Below, piece after piece: positions 46,500-58,760 of a stretch of DNA of 64,000 bases (positions are counted from its first letter, which is position 1; every line of letters starts with the position of its first letter). A model generated the notes under the pieces. The model saw only the letters and a list, made by a program, of their open reading frames with translations. It was not told the origin of the DNA and did not search any database. The translations under genes and the position numbers were made by a program. The DNA is taken from positions 94,092,311 to 94,156,310 of the forward strand of contig OY282560.1 of NCBI GenBank assembly GCA_958295665.1, written 5' to 3'. Source of the stretch: Tipula vernalis (lineage: Eukaryota; Arthropoda; Insecta; Diptera; Tipulidae).

Positions 46500-47680
46500 T
46501 TAACTTGAAAGTTATATTTTTCTATATAATCTTTAGAAATAAGGTTAGAATGGCTACCGGAATCTAATAAACATCGCACTTCGTGATATCCGTTATTATC
46601 TTTGATAAGAGCAACAGCTGTAGAAAGAATAATCGACTTCGTACTACTGTGGATTTATTAATCGAAGCGACATCTGAACTTGTCGACTATTTGGCGCTTC
46701 ATAGGACGTAGTTTGGTTTTTAGTAGAACGTAACAGTGTGTGATGTTTTAAATTACAAAATCCACACCCATTATGAGAGTAATTCATATACAGTTAGTGC
46801 ATTTATTTAAAATTGTTTAATACTGAAAATCTATCAGATATTGAACGTTTAAAAAATTGGGGGCATATCGTCAGTGAGAAATGTGGGCCTTTACATGAGA
46901 ACAACTACGTTGATTATTCGAACATTTTTGATTGTTATCAGTATGTACTAACAAATGTGTTTGAATTTGATAATTTCAATCGTTTGTGATATGTGGCTTA
47001 AACTGTTTTTTGAGAACCTAATGACTTTAAGACTCTGCAGAGATTTTCTAAACAATTTAATAGAGAACTCCATTTAGGCAGTTAGGATAATCTAGGAAGA
47101 CGTAAGTGAGATTGCTTGATTAATGATTTCTCTAAGATTTTTAGCGTTATTATTGGTTACAGATTTCAAGTTAAAGAGGGAATCTATATATTTAACAATG
47201 ATAACGTGCACGTTATCAAATCGTCGTTGCAAATCGTCCCACGCTTTTATATATGCTTCCGAAGATAAAGTAATAAACTCTATTACTGCTTTAGCACCCA
47301 CCCCCTTTTAATTTACTTAGTAAGTACGTAAATTGAATGGATTTGATTGGATTGCCACCGAAATATAGAATTGAAATATCACGCAAGTTTGTTTTGGGTC
47401 CTATTTATCTTTCTATAATAGTTTTGGGTAGATGAGATTTAAGATCAATTACTAGCGGTGTACAATGTTCTTCGAATTATGTTATCGATGTTTTCTGTCT
47501 TATTTTATTAATATGAGCCAAACTAATTTCGGCTCCTTCTTTATTAAAAAGCCCTTTGTAAAGCTTTTTGATCCGCTTATTATAGAATTTTATTTTATTG
47601 TATACACTAATAATCTTTTCTTCTACTTTTACCATTTTGAAATATTTATGCTGTTCGTGCTCAGTCGAGCACTTCACTCT
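46500..47680 (-). pseudogene. BEL/Pao gag and protease relic
   Basis: Minus strand. 47092-47301 reads KAVIEFITLSSEAYIKAWDD and RRFDNVHVIIVKYIDSLFNL, the BEL Gag (DUF1759-like) pattern. Upstream, in shifted frames (47340-47680), are pieces of the Gag N terminus. Downstream at about 46640-46540 is RCLLDSGSHSNLIS, the BEL-type protease active site. Multiple frameshifts; the stretch between is shortened. Confidence 0.72.
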
Positions 47681-47892
47681 GGCGCAGGTATTGGGGAGAA
47701 GAGATTAGACCGCTATATAAATCACGATAGCTAGGTAGGAATATATGTATGTGTATAAAATTGTAACTGACTTACCAACTGTTTCCAAATTTATATCGGC
47801 TCCTCGCACAAAAACGTTCACCCTAGGGAACAATTTTCACATAAATATGTCGACTAACATAAAAACGATTGAGCATCTCTTAAATTAACTTG

Positions 47893-48148
47893 TGTAGTGT
47901 TTTTTTATTCGCTCCGGATAGCTGCTATCGAGAGCCGTGATATGAAAAGTGGCTCCGAATAGCGCTTCGTATAATTAGGTAGAGCCAAATATTTTTTATA
48001 TCAAGTTTTCGCTAAACAATTGAATTAAAAATGATAGTTTGATGTTAAATAAGTTTAGTTTACCAATAAATAGCGCGTCAAATTTAAATTTAGGCGTACA
48101 AAAATGACGGCTCTCGATAGCAGCTATCTGGAGCGAATAAAAAACGCG
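47893..48148 (+). mobile_element. 256-bp TIR element (MITE), copy 1
   Basis: Ends are inverted repeats of about 40 bp built on TTTTTTTATTCGCTCCGGAT and a short palindrome GATAGCTGCTATC. Middle AT-rich with another CTCCGAATAGCGCTTCG word. Non-coding. No target duplication could be fixed because of the T run. Confidence 0.85.
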
Positions 48149-49595
48149 GCTAATGTTTCCAGTGCTCAATATAATAATTAATAACAAACGCTCTCTAAAA
48201 CAACCAATTTTATCATATTTCTACAAACCAATAATTTGAATAAACTTAAAGTACGCACCTCTACTACAGCGCCACAATAAAAATTCAAAAATGTTTCTTA
48301 ATGTCAAAGCGATTTTTTAATGTTTGTAAAACCGGCCTTTTTCAAATGTTTGCCATGTACTACTCAGTTTGATTGTGACTTTGTGAGTGAGTTAAACAGT
48401 ATTTTGTGTTTGCGGAAATAAAATAATTAAAAATGTAAGTTTCATTTATTTATTTTTATTAATTTTCAATAATTTGTATCTACTGTCTAGTGTACGAAAT
48501 ATTTTACTGATATTCATGTTAATTTAGCAGTAAATATGTGTTTTTGTATTAGTTAATTTCAATTTTAAAAGTATGTAGTAATTGTTTTCGGCTACAGAAA
48601 TTCCGTTTTGCTTTATATGTGTATGTACATGATTAATGTGATTTCGTCTATAAATTCCAGGTTTAATATTAATTGTACAAAAAAATACATTGTAATTGTT
48701 GATTTTCTTAGTTTAAATTGCGCCAAAACTAACTTTAAATAAGATTGGAAAAAAAAAATCTTTTGCGCATCAGGAAAATCGGTAACTTTTATTGTAGTTG
48801 TCGTTAATTTTTCTATTGTACCACAGATGTCTCTCGAACAAAATACAGAATTTCGAATGAAAATTGTTGGTTTTATGAGTATATTTAAATACATATATAT
48901 TTATTATCATTTTGACCAGGATATTGTTAAGAAAATTACTATACAATATTTGTATGATTGACATTCAACGAAAAGGTGAAGATAAATATGAGTTTTTTGT
49001 CTATCAAAATTTATTTTTCGTTTCTTGTAGTGAAAATCCACTAAACATACAACATAATTTTATTTATTTTTCTTGTATTAGTAACCATATCTTACTAAAA
49101 CTTTGCATTTATTGAACGGTTTTTAAAAATACAATCGATAACAAAATAACAATGGTCATTTTGTCATTTTTAAACGGCAAATTGAAAAGTCGATTTAAGA
49201 GTTTGTTTCTTTGGTTTCATCTGTTTGTTTACAAGAAGAAATTTTGGAACAAGTCCATTTTCATACACAACTTCGTATTTTTATGAAAATTGCCACATTG
49301 AAACTAAATTTATTCGTGATAATTTTTTTTTTTTTTTTTTTTGAGGGCATGATTTTTAAATGAGATATTCAGATTTTAAAAATTCCAATTTATTACATGT
49401 TACAGTGGTGTTTTGAAATTTTAATTGTTTTTTTAATATTAGTGATATCTGGTGCCGAATAGCCAAATTAGAAAATAGGGGTTTTATAATATTATTCAAA
49501 GGGAATAAAGGTAGATGGCGATTGTTACTATATAAATATGAAAATTATAATTTCATAAGTAAATATTGAGTTACTTATGCTGTGTGCCTTAAAAG
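48149..49595. other. Spacer between the two TIR elements
   Basis: No clear gene. At 48300-48440 there is a candidate first exon (polypyrimidine start CCTTTTTC, AATAATTAAAAAT followed by GTAAGT), and at 48827-48832 a CCACAG acceptor-like word before ATGTCTCTCG. These are too weak to call a gene. Confidence 0.3.
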
Positions 49596-49852
49596 CGCGT
49601 TTTTTTATTCGCTCCGGATAGCTGCTATCGAGAGCCGTCATTTTTCTACGCCTAAACTTAAATTTGACGCGCTATTTATTGGTAAATTAAACTTTTTTAA
49701 CATCAAACTATCATTTTTAATTCAATTGTTTAACGAAAACTTGATATAAAAAATATTTGGCTCTACCTATTTATACGGAGCGCTATCCGGAGCCACTTTT
49801 CATATGACGGCTCTCGATAGCAGCTATCCGGAGCGAATAAAAAAACACTACA
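49596..49852 (-). mobile_element. 256-bp TIR element (MITE), copy 2, inverted
   Basis: Reverse complement of 47893-48148 with a handful of substitutions. Same ends, including the asymmetric flanks TGTAGTG and CGCG, so these bases belong to the element. Confidence 0.85.
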
Positions 49853-51109
49853 TAGGTTGCCTAGGTAAATTTCACTTCACACAATGTTTATAATTATGTA
49901 CTCACAAAATAAATTATTAACGATTTACACCTAGAAATTTCAGAATAACCGAACAATCTAAACAAATACAAATAATTGTTCCTTTTTTACAAGTACAGTT
50001 TATAATGATTTGATGTAAACTCAATAATTTTACCCGTAAATCATGAGAACAAGTTAAAACTGTTTTTCTGATCGAAAATTGCCGTTATTATTTTTTTAGA
50101 TTAGCACACTCAATAATTTTTATTATACGTAAATTTTTACCTAAATTAAACTAATCTTTTAATGATTGAGGATTTTTAATCATTAATTCCACTTTGTCAC
50201 TTTTATTTTAGATTTGCTTTTCTTTATTTTCCTGTCTCCCGTTTGTGCACTCACTACGGGTTTTCTATTTTTTGCTTCAAAACCAAAAAAAAAAAAAAAC
50301 ACTAACCACGAGTCAAGCGGTCGTTCCTCACCTTTTTTTTCGTCGCATCTTTTGTTGTCTCTCGATGTCTCTCTCTTTTCCGTACTACATCAATTTTTGT
50401 ACATGGTCTGTCCCGATGTGCGGTTTTTTTTGTTTTATTAATAATTAATAAGCAAAAACTTATAACAGCTGGTAACATCACAAAGTATTGATTCAGGAGC
50501 TGAGTATCACTAAAGGTTGGAAGGTTGGATATATATGGAGCTTGAGTGATCGGACAAACTAATTGACGATATGATTCCCTCCTCAAACCTCCACGACATA
50601 AACTGTCTCGACCTCCAACAATACATTCGATTTAGATATCGCTACGCAACACCAGGTTACATCACCCCTCAGTTGCCAAAAGAAAATTTTTCGAAAAATT
50701 GCTTTTGAGACCGTGATAGAACCATTGCGCCATACTCGTATATTAATTAACCATGAATTAATGACGGCAATATTACGATATTTGCCTCAAACTAAAATTG
50801 CGTCATCATTTCAATGCCTTCTGAAATTTCAAATTAGTTACCAGAAAATACAAGAAACTACCGGGATTATCATATGATCCAACTAAACCAAGAATAAACG
50901 AAAAGCTGAAATCCTACTTGATTCTAGCCAAATTCATAAAAAGATTCTAATTTAATTTCCTCAGCTTATCCCTCAAACTTCAATAAATCATTGGCATGAT
51001 TCATAAGTATTGGATCCTGTGACTTTTCGCAATGACGCAATGTCTATGGCCTTCGACTGTTTGAAGTTTCTCTTTAAAACCACACCTCCCACCTGAAAAC
51101 TAGTGTTTG
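49853..51109. other. Spacer, no gene recognised
   Basis: AT-rich to 50210, then a more mixed segment (50214-51100) without recognisable domain. The last part may belong to a BEL leader, since it follows an LTR and primer-like sequence on the minus strand. Confidence 0.4.
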
Positions 51110-51248
51110 GGCAAATCGTCACCAAATCCGCGTGCTTTAACTTTTCTATAACTCTGCGGTTGTTGTTTTCGCTGATTTTCCCAAGATGAACAGCTTCGCC
51201 GGTTCAACAATAAAATAAGTTGTTGATTGAATCAGAAAATAATCAAAA
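51110..51248 (-). repeat. 139-bp BEL LTR/primer-region repeat, copy 1
   Basis: Differs from 55903-56041 at two positions. On the minus strand it reads TTTTGATTATTTTCTGATTC, then TGTTGAACCGGCGAAGCTGT, and ends with TTTGGTGACGATTTGCC, a primer-site-like sequence. Fused directly to a truncated integrase at its upstream side. Confidence 0.75.
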
Positions 51249-51922
51249 CTTATAATAGTACACAATCCTCTTCTCGAAACAAATCGCTTTAAAGCAGCTA
51301 GAAATGATTCGCTACTCAGATCTCGAACCAACTCGATGTGGACCGCCTTAACGCTGAGACAAATAAATAGGCAAATATATGACTTGTAGATTTTTTGTCC
51401 ACGTCCTTTAGTTAAGTGAATTGATATTGGGCCTGCGAAGTCAACTCTAACCTTAATGAAAGGCTTAATGAATTCAGCCCTCGCTGCTGGTAGATCTGCC
51501 ATGATTTGAACTTCCGTTTTAGCTTTTATTTTGGTGCATATGACACACTTAAAAATGATCTTGCGAATCATTCGTTTGACTCCCAGTATCCAAAATCTTT
51601 GCCTCAAATTGGCTAATAATAATGAGGCACCCGCATGTTTTTGCTCCCGATGCGCTTCTTTTACTATTCGTGACGATACGATGGATTCATACGGCAATAT
51701 CACGGGATGTTTAACGTCGTAAGTGGCTTTTGAATTGGACAGTCTTCCTTCTACACGCAAGACACCGTTTGTATCTAAAAATGAATTCAATGATTTTAGT
51801 TTGCTTTTTGTTGATAGATGAATGGACCTCGTCAACCGGTTTATCTCTTCACCAAAATATTTCTCTTGAATAGCCCTAACAACCACATTTCTTGCTTCCA
51901 AAACTTCATCCCGACTGAACAT
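51249..51922 (-). pseudogene. BEL integrase, truncated
   Basis: Minus-strand frame, continuing into the repeat as far as 51146. It has LRVEGRLSNSKATYDVKHPV, an HHCC-like zinc domain (HREQKHAGASLLLANLRQRFW, CVICTKIK), VRVDFAGPI (first catalytic Asp) and VKAVHIELVRDLSSESFLAA. It ends at RRGLCTII, just before the second catalytic aspartate should appear, and runs into unrelated LTR-like sequence. Stretch 51923-52130 holds the frame-shifted RNase H/integrase linker. Confidence 0.85.
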
Positions 51923-52130
51923 ATTTCCACATAGCCTGGTTTGCTTTGGTGTACGGCAATTCTTGGCAAATCTTTGTACGTATAGGCAATTATTCGTACT
52001 AATTTATTATAAGATGAAACTCGTTCCGCTACTTCTTCAATCAGATTTGGTCTTCGGTTATATTCACGTGGAAAACTTGACGACGTAATTCTTCGGACGA
52101 AAATCGATCTCGTACTTTAGCGATAGCCAT

Positions 52131-55100
52131 TTATATTCCACCCAAACTCAACCAATTAGGTCCCTTCCACCATAGATCGAATTCCCTTAAAATTTTTGGA
52201 CTCAAACCACGAGAAGCACAATCTGCCGGATTGACGACGGAACGAACATATCGCCATTTATCTCGAGTTATGGATTCAATAATTTCAGACGTTCTATTGG
52301 CAACGAATGTTTTCCAGCATATTGGAGGTGAGGAAAGCCAATCCAGTACAATTTTAGAGTCCGTCCATTCACCGATACGATTAATGTGTAGTGAGGAATT
52401 TTGCACAATGAAATTGATGACTTTGGTAAGTAATACTGCGCCACATAATTCTAAACGAGGAATAGAAATCTGTTTTATTGGTGATACCTTGGTCTTGCTA
52501 CTGATTAGATTTACAAAACATTGTCCATTATGCTGCTTTATTCTGAAGTATACGACGGCAGCGTAGGCTCGTTCACTAGCATCACTGAAACCATGAAGTT
52601 CAATGCTGTCAATGTTAGCACTTCCTATGAATCGAGGAACACTTAATTCCGAAACAGCTATTATATTCTGGTAAAGTGTTTTCCATCGGAATAGTAGATC
52701 ATCAGTTAAAGGTTCATCCCAGTCTAATTTAGAAATCCAAAGGTGTTGAATGAATATTTTTACTTGGATAACAACAGATGCGAGCAGGCCCAAAGGATCA
52801 AATATTTTACTTGCATTAGATAGAACCTTCCTTTTCGTGATTTCTTTCGTGTCTTCGATATTCTCTTGAAAGCAAAACTTATCTTCTGATGGGCTCCAAT
52901 TTAATCCCAATACTTTGGTCGTGTCTGTTTTGTCGGTGATTTCAACATCATGTAATTTTTCACTTACATCCGCCGAGTTGGATATCCATTTTTTCAGAAT
53001 GAAACCCCTTTCTTTTAAGGCAGCATCAATTTCACGCCTTAACTTCATAGCATCGTCAACAGTTTCAGAGCCATACAAAAAATCATCAACATAAAAGTCG
53101 TTAATTATCGCATTTGAAGCGTCTGGGTTTTTATTTAGGTTTTGCATTCCAACATCTCGGAGAGCTCTGGTCGCCAAAAATGGGGCTGACGATGTTCCAT
53201 ATGTTACCGTTAACAGCTTATAATGTCGAATTGGTTCCGAAGGATGATTTCGCCATACAATACGCTGGTAACGTGCGTCGTCACTATTTACCCAGACCTG
53301 CCGGTACATCTTCTCCACATCAGCTACAAATGCCACGGCATGTTCTCTAAAATGTAACAAAATTTGAGTTAGTGATGATTGTATCGTAGGACCAACCGCT
53401 AGGCAATCGTTTAACGAAACTCTGCTTTCGGTTGCACCAATCCCTGTTTTTGAAGACGCGTCGAATACGACACGAATCTTTTTGGTGTTGCTGGATTGCT
53501 TCCACACTCCGTGATGTGGCAGGTACACTCCAAACTCGTTTCTCTCAGGAACTTCTATTTGCTTCATGTGGCCTAGCTGCTCATATTCCTTCATGAATGC
53601 CTTGTATTCCTCGGCGAGCACAGCATCCCTTTGAAATCTTTGTTCCATTGTATGCAACCGTCGAACTGCGATTGATAATGACTCTCCTAGCTTGCTTTTG
53701 TTATCCTTGAAGGGCAATCTCACTATATATTTGCTATCTTCCGCATAATTTGTATTTGCCTTGAAGTGATTCTCACAAAATTCCTCTTCGTTTGATAAAC
53801 CTTTATTCGACTCAACTTCCTCAACCTCCCAAAATCTTCTTAAAGTTTTATCAATATTGTCTGGTGCGTCATCTGATGTTCTGAACCAATAAGCTTGAAC
53901 GTCAGCAATTTGGTTCTGTTTTGAAATTTGACCTGCTACTACCCATCCGAACACAGTCTTCTGTAGGACAATCTTGTTTGCCTGATTTTTTAATTGTTCA
54001 TTTTGAAGAATTTGGAAAAAGTGTTCGACTCCAATGAATATGTCGATTTTGTTTGGCGTAAAATACTGAGGATCTGCAAGCATTATTCCCTGTAGATTGA
54101 ATTCTTCGACCTCACTTCGATCTATGGTGTATGCCGGTAGATTTGCCGTTATCCTTGGCAGAACCAATGCCTCCAAATTAATATGTGGTTGAACGCTATC
54201 CATGGTTTGGATATGGATATCCGCTGCTCCCCTGGTAAGTTCCGCTACCGCGTTTCCTAATCCTGATACAGAGATCCGTCCATTTCTCCGTTTTATGTTT
54301 AACATCTGTAAACACAATTCGTTAGAGCCGATCACGTTTACTATCGCTGTCGGCAATACAGTACGTAAGATACGGTTTGACGCATGTCCACATTTTAAAG
54401 CGCTGGAATCACTGCTGTGACTTGCTGTGTTGAATGGTGCCGATTGTTCAGCGTGCAATAAAGTATTATGTTTTTTGTTGCATAAACTACATCTTCGTGT
54501 CTCGTCACTCAAACAATTGAAATAGCGATTGAAATCCTTAACCCACTTTCTTCTCTCTTCTAGCTCCATAGCATTAAATTTTGGACACTGGTAAGTCATA
54601 TGTTCGGTGTCGTTACATACACCGCATTTAAAGCCATTTGAAACCACATGACTTTTAACGTGTTGTTCCTTAGTTAACGAATTTCGTTTAGATGACTCCA
54701 AGGCATCGCCTCTGCGCAATAAGAACTCAAATAATGCCTCGAGCATTGGAAACTCCTTTTCTGCGGTTTCTTGTGCCCATAGCGCTTTACTTTCGTCATC
54801 CAATTTGTTTACTAATGTGTATATTAGCCATGGATCCTTTAAGTCACCCATCGGTCCCACAGCCTTCAATCCTCGTAACACCTCTTCTGATGTATCAAGT
54901 AACCTTTTGATATTAAAGCTAGTTGGTGTGTTGATTGTTGGTTGCTCGATGAATGTTCGAATGAAGGAGGTGATCGTATGCTTCTTTCTATCATGGCGTT
55001 GTCATAGCTTCTGCAGTGCTTCAATGTAATTCGACTCGGTAATGGATACATATCTCAATAAACTATCAGCTTCTCCTCTAAGTAACCCTTTCAAGTACTG

Positions 55101-55358
55101 AAATTTTTGTACTGACGGTAATGAAGTTGAATCGTATATAGTAGTTGAGAACAAATCGTAGAACGATTGCCACTACTTATAATCTCCATCAAATGGTGGT
55201 ATGTTGAGCTTTGGTAGACGGACTTGTACATTTGTAATCTGCGTGAGATTCGCCGAGAGATCAAAACTTCCACTTGATTTTGCAGCGTCTAAACCCAATT
55301 TTCGCATTAACGTCGACAATTCCGTTACTACCTTGTAGTAATAATTGTGATAATACAC
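52131..55358 (-). pseudogene. BEL Gag-protease-RT-RNase H
   Basis: A single minus-strand frame with only two stops, near 55162 (TAG) and 55006 (TGA); the last 916 codons are open. Gag begins with VRLPKLNIPPFDGDY (BEL Gag pattern), then knuckles CGVCNDTEHMTYQC and CSLCNKKHNTLLH. The protease region goes from VLPTAIVNVIGSNE straight to LCLQMLNIKRR: the segment with the catalytic D-S-G is missing in frame. RT blocks: KIRVVFDASSKTG, FVADVEKMYRQV, FYVDDFLYG (catalytic YVDD). RNase H: ELHGFSDASERAYAAVVY and GEWTDSKIVLDWL. Ends at 52131. Confidence 0.88.
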
Positions 55359-55902
55359 TCAGCAATAGTTGAAATGGTTATTTTCTTATATTTTCGCGCA
55401 CAACACTTTATCACTTATCACAATATTTTATAAAAATTTTAATTAAATGTCTTTGAAAGTTTGTATAAAGGGCGTACCGAATCGTTTAATTCAAATCGTT
55501 TTTATAAAATTGGTATGAACGAGAAAAAAAAATGTATAACGTGGTTGGAAAGTTCACGAGGTTTAACGACGCGAATGGAAAATTTTCACTTGCACGTGGT
55601 TGAACAATTTTACAGTAATTAATATCAACCAATTAACAAATTCACTAATCGTTCTATAATGATTTACTCCACTTACGGTTCTCAGTTCTCACAATTCGTC
55701 CTCTAAGACGTTGTATTGCAGCGCGCAATACTGACAAACTGTAACTTCAGCAATACAATGCATACAACTACTTCATACAAATACAAATGTCCTTTTTTTT
55801 TTTTTTTTTTAATGAATTGTATACAGATCTTTTAAGATACATATATAAAAAAAAAAATTATACTTAGCCAATCCGGCTCGAAGGACCAATGTTTGGGGCA
55901 AA
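55359..55902 (-). other. BEL 5' leader
   Basis: Between gag and the LTR/primer repeat on the minus strand. Contains ATTGGTCCTTCGAGCCGGAT near 55870, a word I associate with BEL/Gypsy leaders, and a long T run. No open frame is convincing. Confidence 0.5.
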
Positions 55903-56041
55903 GGCAAATCGTCACCAAATCCGCGTACTTTAACTTTTCTATAACTCTGCGGTTGTTGTTTTCGCTGATTTTCCCAAGGTGAACAGCTTCGCCGGTTCAA
56001 CAATAAAATAAGTTGTTGATTGAATCAGAAAATAATCAAAA
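55903..56041 (-). repeat. 139-bp BEL LTR/primer-region repeat, copy 2
   Basis: Second copy of 51110-51248, here at the head of the BEL leader on the minus strand. Its other side abuts the Gypsy integrase end at 56043, exactly where copy 1 abuts BEL integrase. Confidence 0.75.
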
Positions 56042-56052
56042 TTTTAATTAAT

Positions 56053-56950
56053 TCAATCTTTAACAAAATTCTTATTTATTGTTACATTAACTTTTACAGT
56101 TTTTGGTTCTTTTATGCGGTTCGCTCTATGACGCTTTGTAAAAATCTGTTTAATGGGTATAATATAATGGGTTTCGGTTTCATTCTCATTTCCCATGTCA
56201 TCTACTTCGATATGCGGCACATTGTTAAAATGCATATTGTGACCGAAATTCACGTAATACGGAGAGAATTTTGATGGGTCATGAATGGATGTCCGCAGAA
56301 CACATGCGATCTTACTTATAATGTCATCCCAATTTTTTTGATCGTTTCCCAAATAACGCCGTACGGCAGAAAACACACTCCGGTTAATCCGCTCGGCCGG
56401 ATTATTTTGGGGATGGTAAAATGCATAAGTCAATGTTTGACTCCATACTGTTCCAAAAATATTTTGAAATTACGAGAGACGAACTGTTTGCCGTTGTCGG
56501 TCACCACCACCTTCGGCACTGCAAAAACAAGAAATAACGAATCATCCAAATAATTTATCAAGAACTGAAATTCGGCTCGGCGTACCGGACGTAACATGAC
56601 AGATTTTGAAAAAATATCTATGACAACTAACAAATGCTGGTTACCATTTGACCATTGGCGACCATTTGCCAAGGACGCGCCGGAGTTTCGCTGATCCCAT
56701 AGGCACTCAGGAATTATAGTCTTCTGTACTTATCCACCTGACAAGCTTCGCAATTGCTCACATACACCTCCACTTCTTTTGCCATCCGAGGCCAATAAAA
56801 ATTGTCTTTCACTCTTAACAAAGTTTTAGCGAATCCCATGTGCTCAGCGAGCGGATCATCGTGACAACGCCTTAGAACCGCTCTACGCGATCTAGCCGGG
56901 ACGTATAAACTGCCACTTTCATAGCTGCCAAATCCGCTTTTCACTTGCAC
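56053..56950 (-). pseudogene. Gypsy integrase, three frames
   Basis: 56714-56950: zinc domain HDDPLAEHMGFAKTLLRVKD and CEACQVDK. 56430-56672: HLLVVIDIFSKSVMLRPV and VVVTDNGKQFVSRNF (second Asp). 56053-56433: HPQNNPAERINRSVFSAVRR (catalytic Glu) and the C-terminal part. The start of the core with the first Asp is frame-broken near 56690. Confidence 0.82.
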
Positions 56951-56956
56951 GTACTC

Positions 56957-57665
56957 TTATTTGTGCAGTTTCCCTTCCTTTACTTGAATGTCGGAATACT
57001 TTTCGGGGTGGTTTCCGACGTCATTCCGCAGCTTCTCATATGCTAGATCCTTTGTCTCGGCTTGTACATCAAGAGTTTCAATTGCTCTTGATAGCGCATC
57101 TGGCACAACATTTAATTTTCCCTTTCTATGGGCCAACTCAAACCTGTATTGTTGCAGCATCATTGCCCATCTCGCTAACCGGGAAGCTTGGTCTTTTAGA
57201 TTTCTCAGCCACAACAGTGAAGCATAATGTGTTATAACCTTAAATTCCACTCCTTTAATGTAAGGTCTAAACTTTTCAATAGTTAGGACCACTGCCAAAC
57301 ATTCCCTTTCTGTTGCCGGGTACCTACGTTGTATCGTCGAAAGTGTAAGCACTGTCCCTAGCCCAACATCTGAAGCGTCAGTTTGAATTGTAAACGGTCG
57401 CTTGAAATCTGGGTTCGCCAATATTGGGGCTGCCAGTCTATTCAAATTTCTTATTCAAGCCCTTCTTTAGTAAATCCGTTATTGTTGCCGTGACTTTGGA
57501 GAAATCCGATATGAATCGTCGATACCATCCTGCAAGTTCGATCAATCTTCGTATGTCTTTATTTGTTGTCGGAGTCTTGAATGTCATTATTCGACTGATT
57601 TTGGCCGGATCCACTCTCAAACCATACTCGTCCAAGATATAGCCAATGTACGTGATTTCCTTCAA
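56957..57665 (-). pseudogene. Gypsy RT thumb and RNase H
   Basis: 57438-57665: YIGYILDEYGLRVDPAKISR and LAGWYRRFISDFSKV. 56957-57445: FTIQTDASDVGLGTVLTLS, ATERECLAVVLTIEKF, and GKLNVVPDALSR. D-H of the usual TDHASL is changed to TH-YASL. Frameshift between the two parts near 57440. Confidence 0.82.
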
Positions 57666-58267
57666 GCAAAAGTGAGACTTTTAAAGATTGACCGTTAAAT
57701 TTGCTGTACGTAGTCATTGAGCTACTTCGCCTAAAAGATCCAGATGTTCCTCCAAGGTTTAGGACATATCAATTATGTCATCCAAATATACAAAAACTTT
57801 GTGTTCTAAATCGTAACCAAGCACCTTATCCATTAACCTGGCCAGTATCTGAGACGCGTTGCACAAACCAAATGGCATACGTCGGTATTGAAACAGTCCA
57901 CGGACAGGAACAATGAACGCAGTTTTCGCCCTAGATTACTTTGCCCCATTCGGTCGCCCGAGTATTCTGTTAATGTACGGCAGGGGGTAGGTATCCTTTT
58001 CATGACATGATTGAGCCGTCGTTCGTCCAGGCAAAATCTAAGCTTTCCAAAGAGTTTTCTCACACATACAACCGGATGAGCCCAGTCTGTCGGCAACGCC
58101 TTTTCTATAACTCCCAGTTTAAGCTTCCTGCCTATTTCTCTATTCATTTTGTTTTGTATATACGGTGATATAGGTCTAGATCTTGTCTTTGTTCCTGGTG
58201 CGTCACCGGTGTTTATACTATGTTGAATTAAGTGGGTACACCCTAACTTATTGAACTCCGTTACCAA
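57666..58267 (-). pseudogene. Gypsy RT fingers and palm, frameshifted
   Basis: 57833-58267: ISPYIQNKMNREIGRKLKLG, KLRFCLDERRLN, then a frame change near 57980. In another frame come MPFGLCNASQILARLM and FVYLDDII (YLDD near 57790). One TAA follows in the thumb approach. Confidence 0.8.
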
Positions 58268-58286
58268 TAATTAGCACTTGATTTTA

Positions 58287-58743
58287 TTAAGCTCCTCCAT
58301 GTTTAATCAAGCGATTGTCCATTGGTCCCAGGTTGCCCATGTCATCCTCCTCAATAAACAAACACTCCTGTATTCTCGACCCATCTATCAAGGGTTTTAT
58401 GTGAAATAACTGCCAGAAATCTATCCCAAGTATCAAATCTTGGGGAAACGACGGGGCCAACCATGTCGATATTATATTAACCTGCCTAATGTTTACCGGG
58501 GCATGCATCTGCCTTGACTTCCGGCTGATCGCAAAATATTTTTTCTCTGGGCTGCGCACAATCAAAATGTTTGTGACCATACCGATTACAGTTCCAACAA
58601 ATAAGATAAGGTGGCTTGCGTCTTTGTCCAAAACTGTTCTTATGTCGAAATTTAGGAAGATTTTGCCTATTATCCGTAGGGATTGCTTGTATCTTTGCTT
58701 TATTAGGAAGGCACTGCAGCCTACATAACTTTTGATTCATCAA
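58287..58743 (-). pseudogene. Gypsy gag knuckle and protease remnant
   Basis: 58486-58743 ends gag with CWNCNRYGHKHFDC. 58287-58631 carries PSFPQDLILGIDFWQLF, the C-terminal block of the protease, but the D-S-G active site is not seen; the sequence joins gag to late protease. Deletion likely. Confidence 0.72.
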
Positions 58744-58760
58744 CCTGTTTACATAATTTC

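Larger units (their letters stand above)
51249..56041 (-). mobile_element. BEL/Pao retrotransposon, decayed
   Basis: Minus-strand order: LTR fragment with primer-like site (56041-55903), leader (55902-55359), gag, protease region, RT, RNase H, integrase cut off at 51249. Two gag stops, a protease deletion and a frameshift before integrase disable it. Confidence 0.88.
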
